DNA of 64,000 nt from Neurospora crassa OR74A (GCF_000182925.2 NC_026507.1:3348001-3412000); one strand, 5' to 3'. Counted from the first letter of the stretch, positions 1 through 12,536 are shown. A program made the numbers and translations. Notes: generated by a model not told the origin, from the sequence alone.

Positions 1-1581
1 GTCGGAAGTGGGAGAAAAAAAAGAAGGATCATGATTCGTTGAATAAGTAGCCTCCCCCTCCCAGGTGGCCGACCGGGCCTTTGCCCTAGAACCTGTGTAC
101 TGTCAGAAGTCGACGACCTAACCGTCCAAAACTCGAAAAAGGGTTGAGAGGGTCTGAGAGCGAGGGGTTCGACGTCCCCGGCCCGGATCTAGGTCGTTTT
201 CAAAGAACCTCCCTGTGGAGCCGTTTCCCCGTTTTTTCCTTCCTCAGCCGTTTCCCGCTCCCGTTCCCGTCAAAAGCTCGGGCACCGTCCGAGTTCTTGC
301 AGTGCTTGTTACTTACCCGCTGCGTCGGGTCACGGTGCTTGGACGAACTGTTGACGGGACTGCAATATGTGAGTGATGAATTGCGAACTGAAGATCAAGA
401 AAACCGGGCTAGAGGTAGCTTAATAATACTGAAAAGCAAAAAAAGATATGTCTGACACACCCACGTGCAATGTGTGTTGTCTTTGAAGTCAATCAATACC
501 TGATACATTTTCTGGGATTTAGTTGTAAGGTGGGAAAGGTGCCGAGTGCCCGGCTTACGCAACTCAAAACGGAGGACCGGCGGTTTGGGAACTTGAGGGC
601 GGGGGGTTCAGGCGGTCAGTGTCCCGTCTTTGCAGTGATTTCGTTCTGTTCTTTTTTAGGTAGTAGATATGTAGCTCGAATCCTCTCACTGTGGTCCTAG
701 GTAGGCCTCAGCTGTAGGTACGCCGGACCACTCCTCCGTCAAGGGCAGGGCAATGACGTTTCATCCCACCATCCCGCCCTCGGCTCTTTGTCGTTAACAG
801 GAGCTGCAAAACTAGTTCTAGGTATCGATCACAAATTTTTAGAAATGGTCATGCAGGCATCGTTTAATTCTCTGCTTTTCTGTGGTTGAGAGAGAATCAA
901 GATCTATTACATAGGGCAATGTGCGGATACAAGCAGTAAGAGCACAATAGGTCAGTATCCTCAGGAGTGTGATACATGGCGCATCTTGATGCTCTGTCCA
1001 GCCAGCCGTCGGTGATTTTCGAAACGGGAGGTTGCGGATCAGCCGTTTAGTATCTTGGTGACCTCTGAAGCCTCGAGAAAATTGGTTATCGTGTACTCTA
1101 TTACTGAGTGCCGCTTATGACACCCTATGGATTTAATACGTACGCGGAATAACGAGTGTAGATGATAAACCTCGTTGTCGTATTGTTTTCAATAGCTGGG
1201 GCCGATCCGAGATGGGGTCTCAATCGTAGGCTGGATGGGGGGGTTCGAAGGGGTCCCCTGGCGAAGGAAAGGCACCAAGGGATCCACGGATTGCCCGGAC
1301 ACATGGCTCGCTATCAAGGACTCCCTTACAACTAAGTCGTCGTTTGCGCTGCGTAATCAGGGCACAGGCAGCACCGGGAGCGAACTTTGAGGCACTGCAG
1401 TCGGAACGTGATTGTGGGGAGTCAAGTTGGAGATGGTGGTTGAATTGTCGCTTTTTATATCGGAGCCATTCCATCCATCATCCATCTGTTCCGTTATAAG
1501 CATGGGGTGATCTACTTATTCAACGGCCACCTAGCTATTCAGCCACCCCCTCTCTCCCTTTCACCCGCCCCATCGCTGCAG

Positions 1582-1589
1582 GACGTCAC
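1582..1589 (+). promoter_or_regulatory. CRE/UPRE-like bZIP site and TATA box of IRE1
   Basis: GACGTCAC at 1582-1589 carries the ACGTCA core bound by CREB/ATF and Hac1-type bZIP factors. It is 21 bp upstream of a TATAAA (1610-1615). The spacing suits an upstream activation site plus core promoter for IRE1, giving a leader of about 600 nt. Binding is inferred from the motif only. Confidence 0.35.
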
Positions 1590-2216
1590 GGCCAGAAGTA
1601 TCTCGCTAGTATAAAACATGCCAAAAGGTACTATGTACATGATCGGATGTCCTGTACTGCATGCAACCCTTCCCTTCCACCCGATTTCTACAAGTCACAC
1701 ACACGGGCACACCTAAACAAAGGGGCCGGAATCCAGCTGCTTCCATACAAATCCATCTGCCACCCTTTCCTCCATTGGTCTTTCACCATCTTTCTCTCTC
1801 TTCTTCCCCCAACTCTTCCCACCGCCAAAACAAACCCACACTTGGTCTGAGCTCTGGACCGCGCCAAGACCGCACAACCGAACCTAACCAAACTCGACTC
1901 CGCCAAAGGGAACCAACATCCACAAGCAATACGTACATACATAGAGGTAGCTCTACCCGGTATTATTTATCTACCAAGACTCTACCCACCAACACACGCA
2001 GCCCAGCAGACGCACGCATACGGACTCCACGGCAACCACCCGACACCGCCTGCCTTTACATATCTAGACCGCACTCCCCAACACGACCGACCGACGGCTT
2101 CCACGCACCGAAACACACCCCGCGACTTGCATATTTCTACGCGCGCGCACACACACCAGAAGAAAAAAAAGAAGAAAAAACACCACCACAAAGACTATAG
2201 ACATACCTTGCCTTGG

Positions 2217-2228
2217 ATGTACTCCTAG
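2217..2228 (+). promoter_or_regulatory. Minimal upstream ORF (Met-Tyr-Ser-stop) in the IRE1 leader
   Basis: ATG TAC TCC TAG lies 48 nt before the IRE1 start codon and is the last upstream ATG. Its start context is weak (T at -3) whereas the main ATG has A at -3, so leaky scanning or reinitiation would be expected. Any translational effect is inference. Confidence 0.4.
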
Positions 2229-2276
2229 GTCTGCTTCGGCCTTACCACTATCAGTATCCGCATTGTTGTCCCCAAG

Positions 2277-5200
2277 ATGTTGCGACGGCCGTCCGGCCAC
2301 GTCGCTTGCCGGCCCGAAGTCCTCCTGGCGTTCGCTTTCCTCCTAGTTAACTTGCAATGGCTCCAACTCGTTGATGCTCAGCCGCACCATCATGCGAGGT
2401 CCCCCCGCGAGGACGACGATCATGCCGTCCCCAACATTGCTACCTTGTCCACCCTGACAGGAGGTCGCCCCCAACCCGTCATCGAGACGCCCCGAACTCA
2501 CGGCCGTGGCAAGCGGACCGTAGTCGAGATCGCCGACGGGCCCAAAACCGAATCTATCCGATTGAGCTACCATGCCCAATCCGACAACACCAACAACAAC
2601 AACCACGCCGACTTGATTTCTAACAATGTGCGCGCCAACGCTCTTGCTCCGGACTCGTCCGTTCGAGCACCTCTGACCCAATCCAACAAGGTCGGCTCCT
2701 TGGGGGCCGAGCTCTCGCAGCATCAGATTGCGCGGAGCTTGGAGGATTGGGAAGTGGAAGACTTTGTGCTTCTGGCGACCGTTGACGGAGATCTGTATGC
2801 CACCGACCGTGTTCGTGGCGAGGTGCGCTGGCACTTCAAGGCCGACCACCCCATGGTGGAAACTCGGCACTTCCGAACCTCTCGCTCTCCCGTCGATGAG
2901 GACTTCCACGAGATGGATCACTGGATCTGGATAGTGGAGCCCACACGAGACGGCGAGATATACATCTGGAGACCGAGCGACTCGGGTCCCCAGCTGACCA
3001 AAATGACCATGACCATGAAACAGCTGGTCGAAACCTACAGCGGCCTCCATATGAACGGGATCGTTTACACGGGCGAGAAGAGGACCAACATGGTGACTCT
3101 CAACGCCGCGACCGGCGCCATGATCAAGAACTTGGGCCCCAGAGGTGTCAACATCAACAAGGTCGAGTCCGAGCGATGTCTTAGAGAATACGCCCTTGGA
3201 AACAGCATCACCAGCGAGTGCAGCAACAGAGAAACCATCACCCTCGGCCGTACCGAATACATTGTTGGTGTGTATCGCACCGACGGCAGCCCCATTGCAT
3301 CCCTCAAGTATTCCGAGTGGGCCCCCAATGTGTTGGACGGCGACCTGGGCCAGCAACATTCAGCTACACCAGACAAGCGCTATATCACTGGCAAACCAGA
3401 CGGAACCTTCTTTGGCTTTGGCCTTGATCGGGAGAATGGTGACCGGCCGCTCTTCTCCCACCAGCTCACTTCCCCTGTTGCTCGCGTCTTTGATGTCCTG
3501 CGTCGCCAGTGGAATCCGACCGGCAGCAGCGACACCGACTTGATCATCCTTCCCCAGCCTCTTTTCCCTGTTAATCCCGCAATTTCACGCCTTCGCAGCG
3601 CAAAGGTTTTCGTCAACCATACTGAGGAGGGTAGCTGGTATGCTCTTTCGGGAACCCAGTATCCCCTCATCCTCCATGCCCCACCTGCCCCCATCCACAA
3701 GTTTTGGCCGCTGGAAAGTTTGAACGAGGACAAATTGTCCGAAGCACTCGTCGGCACTCATGATCTGCCTGACTGGCGAATCCCCAAGGAAATCAACCGC
3801 CTAGTGCCACTTTTGGATGCGCCTCCTCCTCCCGCCGGAGACGCCGTTATTACTGGTAACCCCACGGTTCCTTCGTCAGCAGGGGCACTGCCCGGCCTAC
3901 CAGCACCGGATACTGCTACGGCACTGCCTGTGCAAGCCTCTGACTTTTTCCTCAACCCCTTTACTCTTCTGGTTGGAATCGTGATTGTCATTGCCGTGTG
4001 GACAAGGGCCTGGATACCTCAGTCATCCAAGAAAGGCTACTCCTTGGAAGGGTTCCTGGATTTTATGAGAACGCTCGGGAGGAAGGTTGTGGACCTCACG
4101 CGCTTCAGGATTCACGTTGTTCGTACAGAGCCGACACCAACCGTGACTGATATCACGCCTCGCTTGGAGGCGGCTAAGGAGGAAAGCAGTAAGCCCGATG
4201 CCTCCTTGGCAGACTCGTCCGCCGGGGATTCTGGCTCAGATGAAGGGCTGGCAAAGAAGGAAGTGACGTTTGCCGACCTTCCTAAATCATCTGAGACGCC
4301 ACCGCCCGTTGATACCACTGACGCTCCTGCTGAAGTTGTCAAGCCGAAGAGGAAGGCTCACAGAGGTCGCCGCGGCGGTATCAAGCACCGAAAGGGTCCT
4401 AGAAATGAGAACACCCAGTCCCGTGATGACGAACCCCCTGAGCCCACTGTGGACGAAGTCGTCAAAAAGGCTCAAGAGATTGGCCAACAGCCAAAGTTGG
4501 AGCCAGACGTCATAACCATTCCAAACGGTGTCGATAATGTTTCTGGTCCTATTCTGAAGATGGGCAGTCTGGAGGTCAACCAGGAGCAACAGCTCGGCAT
4601 AGGAAGCAACGGTACCATCGTTTTCGCCGGAAAGTGGGATGGACGTGATGTTGCCGTGAAGCGCATGCTGGTCCAATTCAATGAGATTGCCAGCCAGGAA
4701 ACCAAGTTGCTGAGAGAGAGTGACGATCATCCGAACGGTGAGTGGTATCAGCATGTGAACTTGATCGGTCATGTCACCCTTACTAACTGTCGCAGTCATC
4801 CGTTATTTTGCTCAACAACAGTCTGCCGGATTCCTATACATTGCTCTCGAACTTTGCCAGGCGTCCCTCGCAGATGTCATCCAGCGGCCCAGTATGTTCC
4901 GTGAACTTGCTCAGGCGGGTGAGCGCGACATGCCGGGAGTTTTGTACCAGGTCGCCAAGGGGTTGAGCCATCTGCACAGTCTTCGGATCGTTCATCGTGA
5001 CCTCAAGCCCCAGAACATCCTTGTCAACATGGGTAAAGATGGTCGCCCGCGCATTCTCGTTTCTGACTTTGGCCTTTGCAAGAAGCTGGAAGGTGGACAG
5101 TCGTCGTTTGGCGCTACTACCGCCCACGCGGCTGGTACAACAGGCTGGCGTGCCCCGGAACTGTTGCTTGACGACGATGGAGGCCCCGGACCAGGTGCCA

Positions 5201-5961
5201 CGATGACTTTTACCGACCCTGGTTCCAGCATGCACAGTGCTTCCGGTACAGGTTCTGGAGTTGTGGGAGCTGGTGTCAATGTGCGCCGCGTCACCCGAGC
5301 GATCGACATCTTTTCTCTTGGTTTGGTCTTCTTCTATGTCCTCACCAAGGGACATCACCCCTTTGACCTTGGTGATCGGTATATGCGCGAGTCGAACATT
5401 CGCAAAGGCAAATATGACTTGCAACTCCTTGAAGTCCTCGGCGACTACGCTCATGATGCCAAAGATCTCATTGAGAGCATGCTGAACAGCAACCCCAAGA
5501 AACGGCCCACTGCGATCGGCGTCATGGCTCATCCCTTCTTCTGGAGTCCTAGGAAGCGCCTCAATTTCCTTTGCGACGTCTCGGATCACTTTGAAAAGGA
5601 ACCTCGTGATCCTCCTTCGCCAGCACTTGCGTTGCTAGAGGACCAGAGCTCTTGCGTGATTACCAACGGTGATTTCCTCAAGACCTTGCCCAGGGAGTTT
5701 GTTGAATCACTGGGCAAACAGCGCAAGTATACAGGCAATCGTATGCTTGATCTCCTGCGGGCGCTACGCAACAAGAAGAACCACTACGAGGACCTTACTC
5801 CCCAGCTTAGGAAGATGGTCGGGCCGTTGCCGGAAGGATACCTCGGTTTCTTTACGACTCGCTTTCCCAACCTTTTGATCAAATGCTGGGAAGTGATTGC
5901 GGATCTTGAGCTGGAGGAATCGGATCGATTCAAGGAGTACTATGAACCAGCTGGGTTATAG
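2277..5961 (+). CDS. ire-1: IRE1: ER-stress sensor kinase/endoribonuclease
   Basis: IRE1 sits in the ER membrane, senses unfolded protein in the lumen and, on the cytosolic side, cuts HAC1-type mRNA to start the unfolded protein response. Two exons, 2277-4737 and 4796-5961, give 1,208 residues; the 58 nt intron has GTGAGT, TACTAAC and CAG. The order is signal peptide (1-34), luminal beta-rich domain (about 150-540), a single membrane helix (about 555-580), an acidic/basic linker, then the kinase: glycine loop GIGSNG, Lys about 795 in VAVKRM, HRDLKPQN about 887, DFG about 911, GWRAPE. The C-terminal KEN RNase domain follows (KRLNFLCDVSDHF onward), with the RNKKNHY segment that holds the catalytic Asn and His. 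All key residues are present and the length is normal. The start is chosen for the signal peptide and an A at -3. It is convergent with the laccase. Confidence 0.96.
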
Positions 5962-7169
5962 CGGATGTGTATTTTGTTTCTTGACTGTGCTTGTATTGCT
6001 TTCAGCGCATTTGCCAATATACATGCTTTTTCTAAAAGATATCCTTCCAGTCTCCCATGCGTCGTACATCAACCCTTCCCTCCGTAGCTGGCCTTTCGCC
6101 CCTGAAAGCATTTCGCATCAGGTACCGACGACAGTCAAGTATGCAGACCTTCGGGACCCTTCGACCCAGACCCTCAAGTATACGTTTGGTTCGGAAAATT
6201 CTCCTTATCCCCGTCCACCCCCATATTACTACCACTATCAATACCAAGTCTTACTTACCTCGTAGGCACACGACTCTTCCTTTTCTTCTTTTCCATGTTA
6301 AGGTCTTATTGCTTCTCATGAAAGACAGCGTACGAAAGGAAGAGAAAAAGGAAAAGAAAGGAAAAGATAGGAAAAAAGTAATATAAAAACATACAACACC
6401 AGGGATTCGCTGGTCGTCACCGACCCAACTACTAGTCTGGCCCTCACTGGCTTATCTATGGGAGAGCGGACGGGATCCCGAGTTTTCCAGTGGGTATGGT
6501 CGTATGTGATTGTTTTGTATCCAAAGCCTGCCTATAGATACAAGGCAAGTAGGTGATGCTCCTCTTGCCTCCCCCTTCTCCCTCGCCCATTACCCTCCCG
6601 GTATCGCTACTTAGCATACCCCAACTGGGTTCGGCTACCTCCACAACCCAATGACCACGACCGAGATAAAGCTGGAGGTTTCCATCCGGCGGCGCTTTAA
6701 CGCCGTACAGTTTTCCCCTCTGGAGAAACCTGGAGAAGGACCCCCATGCCAATAAGGCGCTATGGATACATACATAGCAAGGGAATACGATTATTTTCAT
6801 TATTATTATTATTACCAGAACCCAATCCTACAGCTGTTTTCATTATGAAACTCCCATTGGTGCTACTGTCCCGTTACTCTGCCTTTGCTAGATACAAGAC
6901 AGGCCACGGTGGCACAAGTCAAGTCAAGTTCCTTTTTGGCTCCTCCCCCCCCCCCCCCCCCCCCCCCCGGGCTGCAGCCTAGTAATACTCATATTTGGAT
7001 TCCCTTTGAAGAAAGAAGAAAAAAAAGAAAAGAAAGGAAAGATTGATAATAATTTTACTCAAACATCGACTGACTAACTGACTGGTCCCCGCCAGGTACC
7101 TCGATATCGCATTTTCATTTTCAATTTTTTTTTTTTTTTCATTCCCCCCCCTCCGACCTCCCACTTTTC
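5962..7169. other. IRE1-laccase convergent intergenic region
   Basis: This is the 3' region of two convergent genes, with no supported coding frame. It holds an A-rich purine stretch (6338-6385), a TTA microsatellite (6795-6816), an unbroken 24-base poly-C (6945-6968) followed by CCCGGGCTGCAG-like sequence, and a T-run (7125-7138). Confidence 0.7.
6945..6968. repeat. 24 bp poly-C homopolymer tract
   Basis: Twenty-four uninterrupted C residues run just downstream of the laccase stop on its strand side (poly-G in the laccase sense). Such tracts are length-unstable and can form G-quadruplex or i-motif structures. The exact length could be a sequencing artefact. Confidence 0.9.
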
Positions 7170-9018
7170 TCAAATCCCCGAATCCTCCTGCGGGAAAGCC
7201 TGCGTGCCCACGTTATCCGACCAAGTCTGACAAATGTCATTGAACTGCGTCCGATCGGAATCGCTCACGTCCGCCTGGATGTCCGCCTCGCGCTCGAGGA
7301 ACTCTAGGCTCAGCCCTTCGCTGGCGTGCCAGGCAATGTGGCAGTGACAGAGCCACGCGCCGGGGTTGTCGGGCATGAAGGCGATGGCGAGGTAGCCGTT
7401 GCCGGGGAGGGCGGCGACGTCGCGGCGCGGGGGGTTCTTGGTCTTGAAGCTCTGCGGAGAGGTGGCGGCGTCAAAGGTGCCGGTGGATTGGTCGAGGATC
7501 CAAAAGTCGTGGCCGTGTAGGTGGATGGGGTGTTCGAGACCGAGGTTGGATTGGTCTTGGATGACGAGCACGATCCATTCGTCGTCGGTGGTGGTTTTCT
7601 TTGGAAAAGAGGGGATAGGTTAGTCGGGGTTTTGTGTCCGATGGGAGGGAGAGATGGAAAGTAACAAGGAAGCGGCTTACATTGATGGCGAGAACGTTGT
7701 AGTCGGTTGGAAACAGGCTCTCGCCGTTAAACACTTGTTTCAAGGTCGGATTGTTCCAGTCGATGAGCAAACTGCTTGTGTTGATGGTCCAGTGAACGTA
7801 ATTTGTCGTTGAAATATTCAAGTACGTGTCAAAGCTCTTTTGGATATTGGTGACATCCATCTTGAGATGGGGGACAAGCGATGCCAGAGGTTCATCAAGG
7901 CAATCGCTGCTGACGGTGACATCACTGGTCGAGGTCGGGTCCAACGTGCTGCTGGCATTATATCGAAGGACCGAGGTGATGCTGTCCGGGTTTACATTTG
8001 GCTGGCAGGCGTTCAACCACCCGGCACGTACCCAGTAGTTGTCCACTGCCTGGTTGGCATGGAAGATGATATCGTACCGCTGGCCCTCTGTGAGTTTCAA
8101 GCTAGAGGTGCTGTAGGGCTTGATGGGAACAAGATCAGCAGCGATAACCTTCAACTTGTGCTTGTCAATGCTGAACTGGAACACACCATCGACAGCCGCA
8201 TTTACCAAGCGAAGACGATACTTCTTGCCCTTCTCAACCACAGTTGTTAACTTGACTCCACGTCCGGTACAGTTCGGGTCCGTTGATGATGTACTGCAGT
8301 CGAATTTGTTGGTTCCGTTGATGAGACCACTTTCCAGGGCTGGAGGCTGACCGTTCCGGGCGGCAAACCACCGAGTAAAGACATCAACATGGGACCAGTC
8401 GGAGAGAAAGAGATGGCCCAGGTCCTCGTCGTAATTGGCAGTCGCGGGTCCGTTGAAGATCATGCCACCGAAAACACCGTTGGCGTACTGTAGACTGAAG
8501 TGACTGTGGTACCAGGTTGACCCGTACTGGCTAACTTTGAACCTGTAAGTCATGGACTGCCCGATGGCAATGGCGCATTGAGTGATCCCTGGAACGCCAT
8601 CGTAGATGTTGCTACCAGATTGACGAAGACCATGCCAATGGATGCCTGTGCCGTTGGACTTTAAGTTGTTGGTGACATGGATGATCAGACTGTCACCCCA
8701 GTCGGCAAAAATGGTAGGACCCGGAACCGTCCCATTGATCGTTTGACATTGGCGAGCATAGCCATCTGGCGCACAATCTCCTTCCTCTACCGACAACCAA
8801 TACTCACGAGTGACTCCCGTGTCCGGCGTTTCATCATAATAGTTCGTATCGATGGAGTAGTTTCCCCAGCAGCTTCGTGATTTGTTTGTGTTGTCACAGG
8901 CGGCCCGAGGAAGGAGGTTGTAGTCGAGTTGTGGTGGTGTTTGCCGTAGAGCATGGAGAGAGGAGGAAGACACACTCGCCGCAAGGGCACTGAACACGCA
9001 ACCAAGCGCTGACTTCAT
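7170..9018 (-). CDS. Secreted ascomycete laccase (multicopper oxidase)
   Basis: Laccases take single electrons from phenols and reduce O2 to water outside the cell. Exons are 9018-7681 and 7598-7170, with an 82 nt intron (GTAAGC...AAG) in phase 0, giving 588 residues. An N-terminal signal sequence (MKSALGCVFSALAASVSSS) is followed by three cupredoxin domains. All four copper signatures are intact: HWHG (about 126), WYHSH (about 168), HPIHLHGHDFW, and HCHIAWH with the T1 Cys and a Leu axial neighbour (EFLER). The chain ends exactly at DSGI, the C-terminal plug that in ascomycete laccases enters the channel to the trinuclear site. Many relatives carry a cleavable extension after DSGL/I; none is encoded here. 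A TATAAA on the coding strand (9197-9192) lies about 175 bp upstream of the ATG. Confidence 0.95.
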
Positions 9019-11366
9019 CCCGTAATGTAAGAAAATGCGGATAGTGGCTTTGCTGGAGGATGCGTCGGTTGAAGGTGAGGGCCTGGGATAGGGAGAGGAT
9101 CACCAGGCATATAACAAACCCGGCGGGTAACATGGATACCAACCAACAGGGACGAGACATGAGGATCAGTGAGCTCAACACCCATGGATTGTTTATAACT
9201 AGCCCATATAACTCGAGATCGCTTCCGCAAGACTCAGGGGGTCGTTGTTTCCTGCAGTCTACCCTCACCAGTGCGTGATTTGCGCATCATGTGTCATAAT
9301 AAGGCGAGGTGACCAGGAGGGCGGCGAAACTACGCGAACCATGACTTGCTCTAGCGCGGACAGTTGATGAATTGCGCAGCCCGGTGAAGGAACGGCCGGT
9401 GCCTTCAAAACCACGATGTCTGACCAATGCGTGGCGGACCCGAGCTTTCAAGTGATGTTGGGAAGGACTTGTGCAGAGACGGGCACTCATGAGACAGCTC
9501 GCTCTGATAATTGGCACGGTATGCCTAGTATTTCCAAAATGAGAGCTTGACTTATGGATGTCTACCGAAGTGCTCCGTTTCGAAGGCCATGCAACCAAGT
9601 GCACGTAGGGCCATGTACCTCGCGACATCTGGACCTTCATCTGCCGACTTGTGTGTTAGTTCGGGTCGCTAGCGAGTCTCGACATTAGTTAGACGCCTGG
9701 CCATTGTGTGCTAGAGTAGAGCTCGCACGCTTGCTGGAGCCTTTGGTCCGTCTGAGTGGAAAACCGAGTGGTTGATCCGAGGAGAAAGGCATCGGGAGGG
9801 CATAGCGGGGCAATATATGTGACTCTTGACATGCACTCTTTCGTGAGAATGATTCCAAGGGCGACGAGGTGTGACGCCACTCTTGAGGCTTAGATAGTGG
9901 GCGCAGGGAACGAGAAGGCTGTACCATGACCCTGGGGCGAAGCCAATCAGGTCGCATACACATCACAGGCGAGTGAAGCTCGAGGAAAGAGGGTTCGCGA
10001 CAACAACGGGTGTTGAGCAGCCTGGAGTTGTTGTTCACGTGTGCCGTGTAAATCAAAACTCGGTCTCGCGATCTGGCAAAGGCTGTCAGCCTCAAACAAT
10101 GATAATGTCATGAAGGTAACCTAGAAGGGTTTTGGTTTGGGTTTGGTGGTGATCAGTTTGCGATGCTGGATTCGCTTGACACTGGTGGATTCTGACGGAT
10201 CACGAAACCGGAGTTTTGCGTAACTCTGACCTACCAAAGAAAATCTCGGCTTGAAAACGAGGAACGGTCCGGCAACGCAGGGCTGGAAGTCTGCTATAGG
10301 CGTTCGGCCGTATGTATGTGCTTGTTAATGCAACTGGCAGGCCTTTAACCCTGCGTTGCCAGCCCTTTCCTTCATCATCCGAACACATGTCACCAGCTCA
10401 AGTCATGAACTCGGAGACGTCCGAAACGTGGCTATGCATGAGATGGCTCAGACGATTTCTATGCTCGGAAGCCTTTGGAGAAGCACGTATCAACAGGTCA
10501 TGGTCCGGTGAAATGCAGTCGGATGTGCTTCAGCCACCCACAGGACAGACAGGACGTCGGAGATGGAGCGTAGACAGACGTCGGGTAAGAGGGCGGGGGT
10601 CTCATTGCCGGTAGACATCACCCGAGCTCAGATGACTATAAAAGTCGTTAGCCTGATGGACTTTCTTAGTCTGGCAGAATGTATGGGGTGACGTAGAGGT
10701 ACTCACAGCGCCTTGGATTGAATAAGCGAAACAGCTGAGGCGGACATGGAAGGATAAGTCAGGGAGCTGGGCCCTTTAGCATAAGATGAACAGTCAGTCA
10801 CCGGGACACTGCCTCGTTCGAAGCCAGCGAGACGAATATAAGTGCGGATGGGCGAAGAATGAAGGGTCGGTGATATTTTCAATGTGACGGTGGAAGAGGA
10901 AGAGGAAGAGGAAGTGAAGTGGCAGTTGGGACATGGAATGAGACGGCGGGAAGGAACCCAGGCCAGGCCATCAGCCACTGCCTAGCCCACTGAGTGACAG
11001 TGTGGCGCTGCCCTGAAACTAACGGCGGCTAGGCCCGTTACTCCCCCGCACAGTTCCTAGAGGTGATCAACAACCGCCGCGTAGCCCCCCAACCCCCCAC
11101 GTGAAGCACGTTTTCCCTCCATGTTGAGGTTGCTGCTTACCTTATCTCCTGTTTCGTCCAACGATAAGTAACCCCCAATCTTTCCCCTTCAAACATCATT
11201 CATCAAACGGAAGCACACAAACTTCAAGTGATTACGCCACGAACTTTGGCGCGCTCTCGAGTCTCCGGCTCGCCCTCATCACCTCTCAATATCAAAAGAG
11301 GTTCTGGCCAGCTCGTTATTCAACAATAGCTCGACGTCATCGGTCTCCATCTCATCCACAATCACG
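9019..11366. other. Laccase-SFH5 divergent intergenic region
   Basis: This 2.3 kb holds the promoters of two divergent genes. The minus-strand frames at 9287-9640, 9685-10095 and 10703-10978 show no signal peptide, motif or splice pattern and are not called. There is a GAAGAG microsatellite at about 10890-10917. CACGTG (E-box) lies at 11098-11103, and a pyrimidine-rich leader runs into the SFH5 start. Confidence 0.65.
9192..9197 (-). promoter_or_regulatory. TATA box of the laccase gene
   Basis: TATAAA reads on the minus strand 174 bp before the laccase start codon, a usual distance for an inducible fungal gene. A second TATA-like motif (TTATATG) lies a few bases further upstream. Confidence 0.45.
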
Positions 11367-12536
11367 ATGAGTACCCAACCCTCGGACAGTGCGGAGCCAG
11401 GAGCCGCTCCGGCTGCCGTCAGCACTTACGCCGGCGTCGAGAATACACCAACGGTCCCCGGATCCGAACCAGATGCTGCTAAACACGCCGAAGAGGAACC
11501 GAAAGTAGTCAATCCCACTGAACCCCAGCCGACAGCACCAGTCGACAACGAGCCCAAACCCGCCGCTGCCCCCGCTCAAGAGGCCGACTCTCCCGCCGAT
11601 ATCAAGGACTCGGTGTCAACAACAGCGGGTGAGCTTTCTCCCCTCGCCCAGCTGTGGAAGGCCGCCGAGGGCCATGCCCATTTCGAGATTTGGGGCGTCC
11701 CCCTCTCGGACCCCGAGAGACACATCCCGACCCAGATCATTTTCCAGAAATTCCTGAATGCCAACGAGGGACAAGTCGAAAAGGCCAAGGATCAGCTGCT
11801 CAAGACGCTCGACTGGCGCCAAAAGACACAGCCTCAGCAGCTGCTCCGGAAGATGTTTTCCAAGGCCAAGTTTGATGGTCTGGGCTACGTCACCACCTAC
11901 ACAGCCGGCGACGAGCCTGCTGTTGACGAGCCCGAGCAAAAGGAGGTTTTCACTTGGAACCTCTACGGCAGTGTCAAGTCTCTTGACGAGACCTTTGGCA
12001 ACCTTCAAGAGTAAGTCTCATACCCACTTTCTCCATCCCTGCTGTCTGCTTTACGCTTGTCATGTCGCTCACGCTTGGTGCTCCAAAGGTTTGTGGAGTG
12101 GCGTGTTGCCCTCATGGAGCTTGGTCTTATGGAAATCAACATTGGGGGGGCCATCAAGCCCATCACGGCCGACTACGACCCCTACAAGATGACTCAGGTT
12201 CATGACTACAAGGGCATCAGTTTCTTGCGTCAAACCGACGTGGCCAAGGCGGCCAGCAAAGAGTGTATCAAGGTGTTGGGCGACAACTACCCCGAGCTGC
12301 TCAAGGAAAAGTTCTTCCTTAACATCCCTGCCATCATGGGCTTCTTCTACGGCCTCATGAAGATGTTTGTCTCCAAGAAGACGTTGAATAAGTTCCATCC
12401 CATGTCTAGCGGCACAAACCTTGCAAAGGAATTTGTCAACACCAAGGTTGACGGGTTGGGCGACAAGCTCCCTGCTGAGTACGGTGGCAAGGGCGCGGAC
12501 TTGAAGACACTGGGCAAAGCACCTATTGTCACGTAA
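11367..12536 (+). CDS. sfh5: SFH5-type Sec14-like (CRAL-TRIO) lipid/heme-binding protein
   Basis: Sec14-family proteins bind a hydrophobic ligand in a CRAL-TRIO pocket. The SFH5 branch is annotated as phosphatidylinositol transfer and in yeast also binds heme; it is cytosolic and ER-associated. Exons 11367-12010 and 12089-12536 (78 nt intron, GTAAGT...AAG) encode 363 residues. The first 80 or so residues are a disordered Pro/Ala/Glu-rich tail. Then come the SFH5-like start (LWKAAEGHAHFEIWGVPLSD), the helical CRAL-TRIO-N region (QIIFQKFLNANEGQVEKAKD) and the lipid-binding core (YDPYKMTQVHDYKGISFLRQ to KFFLNIPAIMGFFYGLMKMF), ending with the conserved LPAEYGGKG. The family call is firm. Whether this protein binds phosphatidylinositol, heme or both cannot be read here. 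Confidence 0.9.

Larger units (their letters stand above)
1..2276. other. Intergenic region and IRE1 promoter/leader
   Basis: No gene is supported in the first 1.5 kb. The open frames there are short, lack motifs, and several have no ATG. From about 1545 the strand becomes CT-rich (1545-1570, 1740-1830, 1990-2100), the usual look of a filamentous-fungal promoter and leader. A TATAAA lies at 1610-1615. An A-rich purine run sits at 2158-2181, shortly before the IRE1 start. The 1661-2200 open frame is a by-product of this low-complexity leader. Confidence 0.7.

Noticed and set aside
2343-3359. 338-codon antisense frame within IRE1
   Set aside because: Same effect of codon bias on the reverse strand; the IRE1 luminal domain on the + strand explains the region.
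6951-6978. CCCCCGGGCTGCAG resembles a plasmid SmaI-PstI polylinker
   Set aside because: The match is about 14 bases and the sequence on both sides is not vector. Chance next to a poly-C tract is the simpler view.
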